Source: Agelaius tricolor (taxonomy: Eukaryota > Chordata > Aves > Passeriformes > Icteridae). From it: 64,000 nt of DNA. The translations under genes were made by a program, and so were the position numbers. This document shows positions 1 through 11,557 of this stretch, piece by piece (the first letter of the stretch is position 1; every line of letters starts with the position of its first letter). The notes beneath the pieces are model-generated. The model saw nothing but the letters and a program-made list of their open reading frames with translations, did no database searches and was not told where the DNA came from. Where the stretch lies: contig JALJCS010000018.1 of NCBI GenBank assembly GCA_023055355.1, positions 2,418,001 through 2,482,000 on the forward strand. The letters run 5' to 3'.

Positions 1-142
1 CCGAGGCTGTGTCTGGTCCTTGTCCCTGCTGTGCAGGGTGGCTCTGAGATGGCTCTGGAGGTGGACGTGGTCCCCTCTCGGGTTGCTGTTGATAAATGAT
101 GCCCCGAGATGTGCAGGATGTCTCTGCTTCGGCCCGCGTGGC

Positions 143-692
143 TGTAGAATGAGTCTGGATTCTTCACTTTTCGCTCTTGAGGTTGTTTATTAATTCTTAT
201 CTATAAAATTTTCTTTCTGCCCAGCCGAGATCTGCTCAGCAGGGCAGCCACAGGCACTCTGACCACCCCCGAGGCGGTGTTGTCCTTTTATACTACAAAC
301 TGTATAACATATTTACACTTAATTCCCAATACCTACCACCCATGTTAGACAGTGCACTTCCATTCTAAACCAATCCCAAAGTGCCAGCATCACTGCAGAA
401 AATGGAAGAACAAGAAGAAGAAGAAGAAAGGCTGGACACACCCAAGTTCCTCCATCTTGTCCCCACAACCCCATACCAAAAATCCTAAAATCTACATTTT
501 CACCCTGTGATCATTTTATTATTGTACTATTTAAACTTCTGTGACTTTCAGGTCCCCATACAAACCTGGTAATTTGCTCCATGGGTCAAAATCAAACCCA
601 GAGGTGCTCTGGGCTGTGTGCCAGGGTCTCCGAGCCCCCCGGCGGGGTCCTGGCAGCTCTGGGCACCCAGAGGGATGCACTGAGTTCCAACA
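143..692 (-). mobile_element. ERV-type solo LTR, family 1, copy A
   Basis: This stretch aligns along its length with a second copy at 28638-29583, and similarity stops at the same points on both ends. On the minus strand it begins TGTTGGAACT and ends TTCTACA, the TG...CA ends of a retroviral LTR. An AATAAA lies near the R/U5 end, in the segment AATAAACAACCT-like near 186-197. A TATA-like TATAAAAG reading occurs near 286. No target-site duplication is visible. No gag, pol or env sequence lies beside it, so it is a solo LTR. The family looks like a common passerine ERV LTR, but I am not naming it from memory. Confidence 0.75.
409..437. repeat. Short GAA-rich microsatellite inside the LTR
   Basis: Imperfect AAG/GAA triplets. 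The second LTR copy has a shorter version at about 28912-28925, so this is a length-variable part of the family. Confidence 0.7.
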
Positions 693-1396
693 GTCCCCAG
701 GATGCCAGCAGGGAAAGGTGGCACTGGGAGCTGCTTGCCAGGCGCTGGCCATGGGTGGCTGCAGGGATGTGCTGGCCAGGTGGCACTCAAGGCTAGTTTA
801 TCTGCTGATGTTTTCATCTATTGACAAATCTATTATTGATGATACACTTCCCTGGGCTTGGCACAGCTCTGTCCGTGCTCCAATCGCATCCATCCCATAA
901 ATCTCAGCCAGGGCTTTGCCATTGCTGCTGAATTAATTATCCCCAGATTGTTTTTTCATAAATATTTGACAAGCACTAACAATGCAAGGCGTGAAGCCCC
1001 CTGGTAATTCTGTGCCTCCAAATTCCCCTTCGGAGGGAGCTGTCACCTCCAGCACTGCAGGACCTGGGTGGTTTGGAAGGCACAAAAAGGCTGGGGCAGG
1101 ACCTCAATGAGGAGAGGCTGCTGCCCCCTGGGCTGGGGGGTTTCACACAGGGAGCTCTCACAGCACCCAGCCCCGTTTAATTCATGCATCAAAGGAGCAC
1201 CGAGGACAACAAACCAGCCCCAATTGGATGGATGAGGATTGGGCAGGACAAGGACGAGGTGTGGAGCTCCTGGGAGGCACAGCTGGGATGCTCGACCCCC
1301 TCTGTGACAGCAGGGCCGGGCTGATGGATCATGGAACAGCCCCAGGGGCGAGGGAGCCACAGGGATCAGCCAGGGCAGCTCCTGCTGCTGCACAGC
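693..1396. other. Unique sequence with an AT-rich candidate conserved block
   Basis: No gene is recognised. The segment at about 800-990 is AT-rich and non-repetitive, with homeodomain-like TTAATTAT and ATAAATATTTGAC. It stands out from the GC-rich flanks and could be a conserved non-coding element. That is inference from composition only. Confidence 0.3.
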
Positions 1397-1480
1397 ACAT
1401 CCCAACAACCCCACCCTGAGCCTGGGGCATCGTCCCAATGTTCCTGGAGCTCTGGCAGCCTCGGGGCTGTGATCACTGCC
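1397..1480 (-). mobile_element. CR1 LINE 3' fragment
   Basis: Contains CCCAACAACCCCACCCTGAG followed by a short divergent stretch. It matches the same part of the better-preserved minus-strand CR1 at 32418-32660. It is short and old. Confidence 0.6.
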
Positions 1481-3027
1481 CGGGATGTCTTGGGAATTTT
1501 GGCATTATCCAGCAGAAAGCCTTGGCATGGTGTTTGCTTGGTGTCACTGAGCTGTGATGGGGTGGGGTGGAGCCCTGGAAGGGTGACTCAGTATAGGGTG
1601 GTCTGTGGGGCAGCACAGCCCAAACCTCTCTGCACCCTGGTGTCCTCAAACTGCTCTACATGAGACACAACCTCCATGCTGTGCCCTGGAATGGGATAAC
1701 ATGGAAAGAATGGAAAATCCGTGGGATCAGCCGTGGGGTTGGGTTCCAGGCATCCACCCTGCCCCAGAGCCCAGCTTGCTGCAGCAGCACTGGGAGGAGG
1801 GCACTGGGCCCAGGACGGGCCCCTGTGCCAGGGCTGGTGCCAGGGCTGGTGCCAGGGCGCCCCAGGCAGCCGTGCTGCAGGCACAGGGAGGGAATGGGGA
1901 TGCAGGTGCAGTCAGGAGGCTGCAAGAAGCACCACAAACCCAGAGCAGGCTCTGCAGGCAGCACAGGGAGGCTCCAGCCCAACTGAGGAGAAAAACTGGA
2001 AGGTTCTCAGCAAAGCCTGCAGTCAGGAGGGAAATGTGTGCTGGAGCAGGAGGCACCAGAGCCACTCTGCAGCTGTCCCTGCCTGGCCTGGGGCTGGGAG
2101 CAGCAGCCAGGGTGCTGCTGGAGCCCAGCACAGGTACCCAGAGAGACCCCAGGGACTCTGCAGAGCTCACAGAGCTCTGGGGTGGGAAATGGGCTCATTC
2201 CCTGGCACTTGGAGCACAGCCTGGAGCAATCTTTGGGAAGGGCTGGGCTGTCCTGACCCCACAGAATCCATCCTCTGCTCTGCTGCAGCCCAAAGCCAGG
2301 CAGGGAGGGGGTGCTATGGACTGAAACCCACCTGGCCCAAGTCCTGGCATCTTCTCAGGGCTGGGTCTGAGCTGAGGCCAGAGATGGGAGCGCTGACAGT
2401 GCTGCAGGAAGAGCTCTGGGCTGCCCTCACACCCCACAAGGATTCCCAGGATGAGCTGGCAATGGACCAAGGCACGGATGCTGAACTTGGCTGGGCAAAT
2501 TAAACTGAGAGAAAGGAGGCCAAAAGCACCCGGGAGAGGCTGGGAGTGGCTCTGAGGCTGGAATCTTCCTCACCAAGACGTGCTGGAGGTGGGAATGTGG
2601 GGCCCTCCCCCAGGAAGGGGCTGGCACAGGGCAGGGTGACTCTCAGCTGGTTCCTGGAGTTATCAAACAATTAAAGAAGTGATAAATTTAGCCCGTGGAA
2701 CAGGAAATTGGCAATAATGCCGAAATGAAAGGAAGCAGTTGAGCTAACTGCTGGGCACTCTACAAAATTGGCTATAAAAAAGAAGGACTGCCATAAATAG
2801 GAGGGCAGCCAGGAAAGGACATTGCTGGTAATGAAACCCCTGCTCCCCATGCAGGAAATGGGAAGACACAGAGCTAGAGATGGGAAAATATCAACTGTGG
2901 CAGAAGGAGTGGGGACAGACGGACAGCAGCCAAGACTGTGCTGGGTTCTCTCATCCCTGAATTGATGGTGTGGCACTAAGAGGCTCCAAAAATGACAAAA
3001 CCCTCAGAGTGTTGTGCTGAGCTCCAG
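1481..3027. other. Unassigned GC-rich sequence
   Basis: No gene or recognised repeat. About 1830-1860 holds a short tandem of GGGCTGGTGCCA. About 2660-3000 is more AT-rich and could be an old transposon, but I cannot assign it. Overlapping open frames on both strands here show no domain that I recognise. Confidence 0.4.
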
Positions 3028-3340
3028 TGTAGGGGGACAGAACAGAAGTAAATAAAGGTAGTATAGAAAGTAATCTTACCCCCTAAAGAGTTGCAGCTGA
3101 GCCAATTATTAAGGATTAGGAGCAGGCCTGATTTTAACAGGCCACACCTATCAGAAGAGTGTTATAAAAGAGTGGATTGGTTGGCCAGGGGGAACTGGAG
3201 TCAGTTGGCTACTGCAAGGACAAGGAAGAGGCAGTGCCTAGAGGAGCTGCCTACGAGAAGCATCAAGGAGATGTGAAACTCCAGCAATGTGGAACCCTTC
3301 AATGTACTGACAATAGAACTCTTGCACTATAATGATAACA
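3028..3340 (+). mobile_element. Solo LTR, 313 bp, perfect 6-bp target duplication
   Basis: Begins TGTAGGGGGA and ends ATGATAACA. It is flanked on both sides by CTCCAG (3022-3027 and 3341-3346), an exact 6-bp target-site duplication. A TATA box, TATAAAAG, is at 3163-3170. TG...CA ends, a 6-bp duplication and an internal TATA box fit a retroviral LTR, and 6 bp is typical of class II (ERVK-like) elements. There is no internal retroviral sequence. Confidence 0.8.
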
Positions 3341-3364
3341 CTCCAGCAGTGTCCCTGAGGAGAG

Positions 3365-3653
3365 GTGGGAATGAGCTGGGACAGGTAGCAGGATAAGGGG
3401 AGGGCTCAGCCCCAAGCTGCACCAAGGGAAATTCAGGTTGGATAGCAGGGAAAAGTTTTTCACACAAAGAGTGATAAAGTTCTGGCATGGCTGCCCAGGG
3501 AGGTGGTGGAGTCACCATCCCTGGGTGTGTTTAACAAAGCCTGGATGTGGCACTGGGTGCCAGGGTTGAGTTGAGCTGTTGGGGCTGGGTTGGACTCAAT
3601 GATCCTGAAGGTCTCTTCCAGCCTGGTGATTCTGTGCATTCTGTGATTCTGTG
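3365..3653 (+). mobile_element. CR1 LINE 3' end with intact tail
   Basis: Has the typical avian CR1 3' region: GGTTGGATAGCAGG, TTTTTCACACAAAGAGTG, GGACTCAATGATCC, TCTCTTCCAGCC. It ends in tandem ATTCTGTG-type units at 3627-3653. It is truncated at the 5' end, as is usual for CR1. The 313-bp LTR lies immediately upstream. Confidence 0.92.
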
Positions 3654-5087
3654 AATTCCCTGGATTGCTTTGCAGAATCCAGCACGTTCTGAGTGCCTGG
3701 AGCAGGGTCAGGCAGGTGCAGCCCATGGAAGTGGCCTTTGGAGGCCTCTCCCCAGCAGGAGCAGCCTTTGGGAATCTCTGGGCTCTGCGGAGCCTTCCCC
3801 CCTGAGCGAGGCAGCAGCACCAAGAGCTCCGACAAAACCGAGCTAATGGACTGTTAACAGTGACTGGGGCTATTGTCAGCTGATGCAGGACAAAACATTC
3901 AGCAAAATTCCAGCTACAGGAGGAAAATACCTGACAACAGATCTTCCTTGTGCTCCAGAGGCAGGGAGCCGGGATCCCACGGGATTCAGGAGTATCCAGG
4001 GCCCCTTGGGCTGCTGGCCACGACCCCTTTGTTCCCTCTGCCTTTTTATGGAGGGGCTTGGGGGGGTTTCACTGCTCTGCTGCCAAGAACTGAGCAGGGT
4101 TTGGCTGGTCCAGGCCACCCTGGGATGGTGGCATCCCTGGTGGGATGTGGAGCTGCTAGATGGGAGCTCAGGCATGGCCAAGGTTTGTCCAGCGGGGTTG
4201 GAGTCCAATTGCACAATTCCAATTGCACAATTCCAATTCTGGACTTGTGGCTCAGGCACAGAGCTGCTCTGGGGAATGTCCATCCCAGAGAGGGAGGGTG
4301 CTTCTCTCAGCACAGAGCTGCTGGGCTGTCCCACAGCCCCTCCATAGGGGATGGGACCTCCCATCCCTGCCCTCCTGAGGAGGAGTGGGCACTAAAGGGG
4401 CATGGGGAGGGTCCTGGGGGTCTCTAGGGAGCCCCAAGGAGTGCAAGGGTCCCCAGACACCCCAGCTCTGGGTGGCTGCTGCAGCTCAAGGCCCTGCACA
4501 TGGTCCCCCTGCAGGGCACTGGGCTTTGATCCCATTCCCAGCCCATCCCTGCCATTCCAGCCCTGCAGCCATCCCTCAGCCCTCCCCAGCAGGTCTGGCC
4601 ACCTCCATGGCCTAGAGAGCCCCTGAACATCCAAGCCAGGCTTCACTTCCATGGAACTGAGCTTGCTTTGGCCTCAGAGACCTCAGGGAGAGGCAGTGGA
4701 GAGGAAATGCTGTTTTATAACACCTGATGCCCATCTGCTGTGATCCTGAGCCTCAGCCCCAAAAAATGTCCCTTCCCCTGCTCTCTGCTGGCTCCCTACT
4801 CCCCCAGCAGCCCCCAGACCCTCTGTGGGCAGATTCCCCCAGGCTGGGGGTCCTGCCCCATCCCTTCCCTGCATCCAGCCTATCCCCAGGGCCTGGCTGC
4901 TCCCTGGGGACCATGGGATGAGTGACTGTAGGGGGCTGAGGTGACCCTGGCAGTGCCCAGAGCTCCCCCAGCATTCCTGAACCAGCCTGGAACACCAGGG
5001 GGTACCAATGGAGGGACAACCCCACCCGAGGGGCTCCTGGCTGGGAATGGGGCTGGGTTTGAGCACCTCCACAACCCAAACCCCTGA
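3654..5087. other. Unassigned GC-rich sequence
   Basis: No gene is recognised. It contains one small tandem (4202-4242). Open frames of up to about 180 aa overlap on both strands without recognisable domains or splice structure. Confidence 0.4.
4202..4242. repeat. 14-bp tandem, about 2.5 copies
   Basis: CAATTGCACAATTC repeats head to tail. Each unit carries CAATTG. Confidence 0.85.
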
Positions 5088-5092
5088 GACAG

Positions 5093-5770
5093 TGCTGAAG
5101 ATTTCAATGCAAGATGTTTTCCATTGCCATCTGTAGGGCAGATTACCTTTGTCAAGTGGGCAGTTTGCCTGATCTCTCTCTTTGAGTGACCACATTCACA
5201 CCTCCCTGGGAGGGGACACTGCTGATAACAGCCATTGAATGTCCCTGCATGGCTGATAAGAACTACAGCATCCCATTGGGAGATGTGAGCCCAGGGGGAG
5301 GAGCCAAGCATTCCTACCTGGATATAATCTGGAGATTCTGGAACACCAGCACAGCTTCTGCACTGGATTCCCCAGAGGAACAGCAGCTGCCTCTCCTTCC
5401 ACTGGATCTTCAGAGGCAGAATCCATCCTTCTCTACAGGATCCCTGCTGCAGCAGAGCCACCCTTGGCACTGCAGGAGGGCTGAGCCACAATTCCAATGG
5501 TTCTGCTGCCAGCACCCTGACCCACAGGGTGTCAGGCTGGGTTCTGACTCTGGCAGTGTTGTTCTAGTGCACTGCATTGTTTATTTTATCCTTTTATTTT
5601 TTTTCCCTTCCCTATTAAAGAGCTGTTATTTCCTGCTCCCATATTTTTACCTGAGAGTCCCTTAATTTAAAATTTATAGCAATTCAGAGGGGTGGGGAGG
5701 GTTTATATTCTCCATTTCAGGGGAGGCTCCTGCCTTCCTTAGCAGACTCCTGTCTCTCCAAACCAAGACA
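5093..5770 (-). mobile_element. Solo LTR, 678 bp, exact 5-bp target duplication (family 2, copy A)
   Basis: On the minus strand it begins TGTCTTGGTTTGGAGAGACA and ends CTTCAGCA. It is flanked by GACAG at 5088-5092 and 5771-5775. A 5-bp duplication is typical of class III (ERVL-like) elements. The T-rich block near 5580-5620 is the complement of an A-rich stretch with AATAAA-type signals. The copy at 6723-7403 is highly similar over the whole length, and a diverged copy lies at 14586-15267. No coding capacity is visible. Confidence 0.85.
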
Positions 5771-5775
5771 GACAG

Positions 5776-6722
5776 ACAGCCAAGGGAGAGCTCCAGCCAT
5801 GGGAGGGGACAGCAGACCCCAGCACAGGCTGCTGCATCAGGAGGAAAGGTGCTCCAAGAGGGAAAATCCTCTCAGCAGGAATTTCCATGGGGCAGCGCCG
5901 GGCACTGGGGACGGCTGAGGCCACACGAGAGCCACCCCACGAGGCTGCTGTGCCGAGGAGGGGACAGCTGAGTCACCTCAGAGAGCTCAGCCCACGCTCA
6001 CCATCTCCAGCAGCAATTAATGGCAGCACTGAATGCAAACACGGCCCCAGCCGGGCGGCAGCACCCAGCCCTCCCCAGCAGCAGCTTTAAAAATGAAACA
6101 AACTCCCACATGGAAACCTCCAGCTCCTCTTGGAGCTGCTAATTTATTCCCCTTGCTGCTGCTGCTCAGCCTGCAGACAGGCCCTGGGGTGTGGGATGAG
6201 TCCAGAGCTGCCCGTGCCCACCTTCCCTGGGAAAAGAGCAGCAGAAAGGGACAGGGAAAGGGAATGGGGAGGGAGGGAGGCAGGGCAGGAGGCAGCTCTG
6301 ATGGAGCAGGGGGAGAGGAGCTGTGGGAGGACAGCTCCCAGCTGAAGCACCCAGGGCCTGAGCTGCGCTGCTGTGGCCCCAGTGTTCCCTGGATCCTGAC
6401 TCCTGTGGGGTTTCATGGATCAGAGCTCCCTGCTCTCCAGCAGCACTGCCTGCACACATTGTGACAGCTCCCAGTGCTAAATGCAGCTGGTGGCCATGAC
6501 CCCACACTCCACAGCAGCTGGAAATCGATATTTTCTCACCAGGCTCTGTGAAATCTGAGGGGTGGCAGGAAAGGCCCCCCTGCTCTGCCAGGGTTATCCC
6601 AGGATGGGGCAGCACAGGTTCCTGCTGTCCTCAGGGGCTGGGCACTGTCCTGGTGCCACATGGTCCTTTAGGGCAGCATCTGCTGTCATTTGATAGAAAT
6701 AACAAGGCAGAGCCCAGGCAGG
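5776..6722. other. Unassigned spacer between two inverted LTRs
   Basis: GC-rich, with AGCAGCAGC-type triplets near 6070 and a purine-rich tract near 6235-6300. No gene is recognised. Confidence 0.4.
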
Positions 6723-7403
6723 TGTCTTGGTTTAGAAAGACAGGAGTCTGCTAAGGAAGGCAGGAGCCTCCCCTGAAATGGAGAATGTAAACCCTCCCCA
6801 CCCCTCTGAATTGCTATAAATTTTAAATTAAGGGGCTCTCAGGCAAAAAAATATGAGAGCAGGAAATAACAGCTCTTTAATAGGGAAGGGAAAAAAAAAT
6901 AAAAGGATAAAATAAACAATGCAGTACACTGGAACAACAGTGCCAGAGTCAGAAGCCAACCTGACACCCTGTGGGTCAGGGTGCTGGCAGCAGAACCATT
7001 GGAATTGTGGCTCAGCCCTCCTGCAGTGTCAGGGGTGGCTCTGCTGGAGCAGGGATCCTGTAGAGAAGGATGGATTCTGCCTCTGAAGATCCAGGGGAAG
7101 GAGAGGCAGCTGCTGCTCCTCTGGGGAATCCAGTGCAGAAGCCGTGCTGGTGTCTCCAAACCTCTGGATTATATCCAGGTAGGAATGCTTGGCTCCTCCC
7201 TCTGGGCTCCCATCTCCCAATGGGATGCTGTAGTTCTTATCAGCCATGCAGGGACATTCCATGGCTGTTATCAGCAGTGTCCCCTCCCAGGGAGGTGTGA
7301 ATGTGGTCATTCAGAGAGAGAGATCAGGCAAACTGCCCACTTGACCAAGGTAATCTGCCATGCAGATGGCAATGGAAAACATCTTGCATTGCAATCTTCA
7401 ACA
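6723..7403 (+). mobile_element. Solo LTR, about 681 bp (family 2, copy B)
   Basis: Begins TGTCTTGGTTTAGAAAGACA and ends CTTCAACA. It is highly similar to the reverse complement of 5093-5770. The flanks (GCAGG and CACCC) do not form a target-site duplication. An A-rich stretch around 6885-6925 carries the AATAAA-type signals. With copy A it forms an inverted repeat with a 952-bp spacer. Confidence 0.82.
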
Positions 7404-7913
7404 CACCCTGCTCTGCCATCTCCAGGCCACCCTGCAGGGCAGCAGAGCAGGAAGAGCTGTCCTGGAGCAGGAGCAGGTGTCCCAGCCAGCCATGGGACAG
7501 GGGACCCCACAGATCCCCCAGAGTGGGACTCTGAGAAACAGGAACCCCTCTGGCTGCTGCCATTCCTCAGCTCCAGAGCCACACTGGGACCAGTCTGGGG
7601 CAGGGAAAGGGTGGCCCTGGATCCCTGGGTCCTGCAGAGCCCCCGAGGGGCTGTGGGACACTGGGAGCTGAGGCTGGCAGCCCCCACACACCCCTGTGGC
7701 AGCAGGGCCCAGCTGCCTGGGCACCTCTGGGTAATCCATCTGCTGAACATGCCACAGGCCATTAGCTTTAACTAGAGGGAGTTGCGGGGAGAATCATTAA
7801 AGGAAAAGTTCACAATGCAATTAATAAAGCACCTCATTAGGACTCCTTCCTGTCTGAGTGTGCAGCTCCCACTGCCGGCTCTGGTGCTCCTGCTCCCTTG
7901 CTCTCAGGAGATT
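7404..7913. other. Unassigned sequence with an AT-rich candidate conserved block
   Basis: No gene is recognised. About 7730-7850 is AT-rich and unique, with CATTAGCTTTAACTAG and GCAATTAATAAAGC. It could be a conserved non-coding element, but this cannot be tested here. Confidence 0.3.
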
Positions 7914-8152
7914 CTTTCCTTTCCTTTTTCCTTTCCCTTTCCTTTCCTTTCCTTTCCTTTCCTTTCCTTTCCTTTCCTTTCCTTTCCTTTCCTTTCCTTT
8001 CCTTTCCTTTCCTTTCCTTTCCTTTCCTTTCCTTTCCTTTCCTTTCCTTTCCTTTCCTTTCCTTTTCTTTCCTTTCCTATCCTTTCCTTTCCCTATTTCC
8101 ATTTCCTTTCTCTTTCCTTTCCCTATTTCCATTTCCTTCCCCTTTTCCCTCA
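7914..8152. repeat. TTTCC pentanucleotide array
   Basis: A perfect TTTCC run of about 25 copies lies at 7938-8062. Imperfect copies flank it on both sides, with CCCTATTTCCATTTCC interruptions on the right. All purines lie on one strand. Confidence 0.97.
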
Positions 8153-10010
8153 GGAGGCAGCCCACAGCTGGAGATGGCACTGATTTCTCTGGGAAAGTGA
8201 TGGGGCTGGATGGTTTTACCCCACCAGGCTCCTGCCTAGGTGTCCCTCAGCTCTGGGACCCTCCAGGGCAGTTCTCCATGCCCAGGGCACCTTTCAGAAG
8301 GACAAGCAGGGTGCAAATCCATCCCTGGAGGGGGCTGCTGCTCCAGGCCCCGTTCATTGTGGGGGATCCAACAGCATCCCCAGGGCTCTGACTCTTCACC
8401 CTGTGCTTCTGGGGCTTCATTCCAACCCAAACCTGCATTCCTCACCCCCAGGGCTCTCTGCACCCCCCAGTCACAGGGGGCAGAGGGGGCTGCATTTGGG
8501 TTTTGTCCCCCAGAGCCCTTCTAGGGGCACACAGGGGTCCCCTGGGTTGGATCCTGAGGTGTCCAGGGCAGTCCAGGCTCTGGGCTGTGCTTGGCTGGCC
8601 ATGGTGGCCACGGGCAGGGCTTTGTTGCTGCTTTGGCCACCCCAGACACTGGGGCTGCTCTCAGGGACCAATTTCACATCTCCTCTCTCAGCTGCTCAAG
8701 GTCCCTTTTGTTTCCCTGTGCCAGCACCCAGGGGAAGCTTCTGGGAGCCTCTCCCAGCCGTGTCTGCACAGCCCCCAGGGGACAGGGCTGGCAGTGCCAC
8801 GGCAGGAAGGGCAGTGCCAGGAGGGGCTGTCACTCCTGACTGCTCTTTTTGCTCCCAGCCCCTGTCTCCCTTCTCTGGCTCCGTTTCAGTTCCCTTCATC
8901 TCATCCTCACCCTTGAAAAAGCTGCCAGATCCCAGCTCCCATTGGGATGGAGGATGTTCCAGAGCCATCTGTACCTGCCAGATTCCAAGGAGAGCAGCAT
9001 CCTGATCCCAGCAGGAAAGGAAAGACCAGCATGGTGGGGCTGGGGGCTTCCACGGGCTCTGCAGCCAGGAGAGAGGAGAGCAGAGATCCTGGGCAGTCCT
9101 GGGCAGTGGAGCATCCCCGTGGGATTCAGGGCTGCATTCAGCTGCCCCTCCTGGCAGGTGGAATTTCAAGGCAATAAGGGAATTGCACCCCTTGGAGCAG
9201 GGAAAGGGGCTGGCAAGCATGGAGGTGTCCCCAGCACAGGGCTGGAGCTGTGGCAGTCCTGGAGATGGATCCCAGTGGGAAGAGGAAGCAGGAAATTCCA
9301 ATTCCTTCCATCTCTGCTCATCTGCAGGCCCAGCAAGGGGTTTGTCCCTGGGAAGCCATCAACACTGATGCTGACCATGAGGAAGGGGCTGCAGGCACTT
9401 CCAGCCCTGCCCAGAGAGGGAAGAGGAGCTCTCCAGGCCCGTTCTCCCCCTGGGCTGGGTCATTCAGGAGCAGCTGCTGCATTCCTGCACCAGGAGCTGC
9501 TGGAATGCGTGGCCAGGGCTCCGAGGGGGGTGCAGCAGATTTCCCATCTAAATCAGACTCCTTCTCTCTTAATCCCAGCTGGTACAAGTGGTTTAACCCA
9601 TCGGGCCAGCTCCAAATCCTCCTCTCCTCCTCCCGATCCCACTTAAGCCCCGAGTTGTCCCCTGGATAATCTCTGATTCTCTGGGATCACGGGATTGCTC
9701 TGCCAGCTGCACAGCTCCAGATGCTTTGCTGCTGGGTGGGCACCCAGATGGGGATGGATGCAGCTGGGGGATCTCAGGGACCCCTCCCTTCTCCACTGCC
9801 CTGCCCAGCCCTGCTGCTCCCCTCCTGGGGAGCCCGGGAAAGCAAAGCCGTGGCACTGAGCAGGGAGAGGGGCCCAAATTCCACGAAATCCACAGCTCCA
9901 AGCATCCCTCTGGGAGCCAGGATGGGATACTGGACCTCCTGAGCAGAGCTGGGATGGCTGGCCTGGGCCATGGGCTGTGCATGTGCTCCAGGGAATTCCC
10001 AACTGAGGCA
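8153..10010. other. Unassigned GC-rich sequence
   Basis: No recognised gene or transposon. Open frames of 200-265 aa overlap on both strands and look like a by-product of GC richness and low stop-codon frequency. Confidence 0.4.
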
Positions 10011-10095
10011 TGGAAAACAAGGGCAGGGAATGGAAAACAAGGGCAGGGGATGGAAAACAAGGGCAGGGAATGGAAAACAAGGACAGGGAATGCTC
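10011..10095. repeat. 20-bp minisatellite, about 4 copies
   Basis: The unit GGAAAACAAGGGCAGGGAAT is tandemly repeated with one or two substitutions per copy. Confidence 0.95.
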
Positions 10096-11237
10096 TGCTC
10101 TGCCAGGCTTATCCTTCAGGGTCTGTGCAACACCCTCCCTGCATGGAGTCTTCTTCCAGCCATGCAGCTGTGGGCCCCAGAGGCACAGGCAGGGAGCTGG
10201 GAGCATCTCCAGGCTGCTGGAAGCTGGACCCCAGAGCACACAGCTCCTGCAGGGGGATGCTCTGATCCCAAAGCACTGACTGAACCTGCTCCTGGGCAGG
10301 ACAAAAGCAGGGAACAGACTGGGCAGAGCCTGCCTAGCCCAGGGCATGGCTGAGTCCTGTCTTCCTGCTCCAGACACGTTGTCCAAGGGGAAAATCCCAA
10401 CATCAGAGGGCAGGGAGCCATCACACGGGTGGGCAGTGCCCAGCCACACATTCCACACCCCCCTTCATGTAGGGAAACGTTGTGCCAGTGCCACTCTCCC
10501 AAACTGCCCTCTCCAAGCTGGGACATCCCTGCCTGCCAGGAATGAGGCTCAGCATTGCTGCCTTGCAGCCATTTTGGGGGCATTTCCTTCGCATCCTTCT
10601 GTGGTTTTAGATTTTTGTTTTGCAGCCTGAATTCCCTTCGATGTTTTCTGCCCCTAGGAACAGGCTCTGTGTGCTTTTCCCTCTGGAAACACAGAGTACC
10701 CCCAGCATCTCATCTAGGGCAGCATGGAGGAGTGAGGGAGTGCTGTGGGAGCCTGGTGGGCTCTGCTCCCACATCAGCCTTTCCTCCATCTCTCCCACAA
10801 CAGCCTCCTGCCTAATGACATTTGCCTAATTAGCAATGTGCCCAATTGTTTTCCCCAGCAGGAGAATGGGCTGCTCAGCTGAATCTCTGGGAGCTGAGGG
10901 GGACCCAGAGCCCCAAAACGAGGAGCTCCAGATGACAGAGGAGCATCTTTCCATTCCAGGTGCTCTGCTCCTGGTTGTGCACAGGAAAGGCCAGGCCCTG
11001 CAGCCTGTGTGGGACAGTAAAGATTGGTGCTGCTCTGTGAGACAGGCCCTGTGCTGGAGAGAGGAGCCCTGCAGGAGCTGGGGAGGCTTTGGCACCTTCA
11101 GGGCTGTTTGTTCTGTATTTCCTTGCCCCATGGGCTGCAGGTGAGCAGAGTGCTGAGGTGGGAGCCGGCCCTGCTGCTGTGCCCTTGGCTGATTTTGCTG
11201 GGGAGGAGCCAGGAGGGGCTCCCAGTGAATGGTGAGC
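10096..11237. other. Unassigned sequence
   Basis: No gene is recognised. The stretch 10800-10870 is AT-richer, with CATTTGCCTAATTAGCAATG, and is a possible conserved element. Confidence 0.3.
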
Positions 11238-11500
11238 TGTTGTCCTGTTCTTCTTCTAAGCCTTTTGATGTTTACATTTTTGTAATGGAGCTTCTCACAC
11301 ACTTTTCATGTAAATAATGATTGTTTTGCATTCCTTTCTGGAGGAGGAGGCAATTGATGGACTGTTGGTTTGACCAGTGTGGTTGGAGAGGTGGCAATTT
11401 CATCCTCCAATCCACTGTCACCTTTGGAACCCTATAAATATTGAGGTTTGGAAGTAAAGCCACCTTTTTTGCCTTGGACACTCAGCGTGTGAGTGCCATT
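11238..11500 (+). mobile_element. Possible LTR with TATA box
   Basis: Begins TGTTGTCCTG. It has a well-formed CCTATAAATA at 11431-11440, followed by GTAAAGCC at about 11454, which could be a degraded polyadenylation signal. The composition and order (promoter, then short R/U5-like segment) suggest an LTR. I found no second copy in the window and no target-site duplication, so the boundaries are uncertain. Confidence 0.4.
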
Positions 11501-11557
11501 CATTTTGTGTTGGATTGCCATGGGGGGGTGGCCCTGGGCAGCAGTGAGCAGCCCCTG

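Noticed and set aside
7914..8152. Telomeric or centromeric satellite
   Set aside because: TTTCC is a simple pentamer unlike TTAGGG and the array is short.
9643..10458. Open frame of 271 codons on the minus strand
   Set aside because: It includes the 20-bp minisatellite. The rest shows no family resemblance and competing frames of similar size exist on the plus strand.
11238..11500. Target-site duplication GTGAGC/GTGAGT for the possible LTR
   Set aside because: The right-hand copy would follow GCGT and not a CA end, so it is not a convincing duplication.
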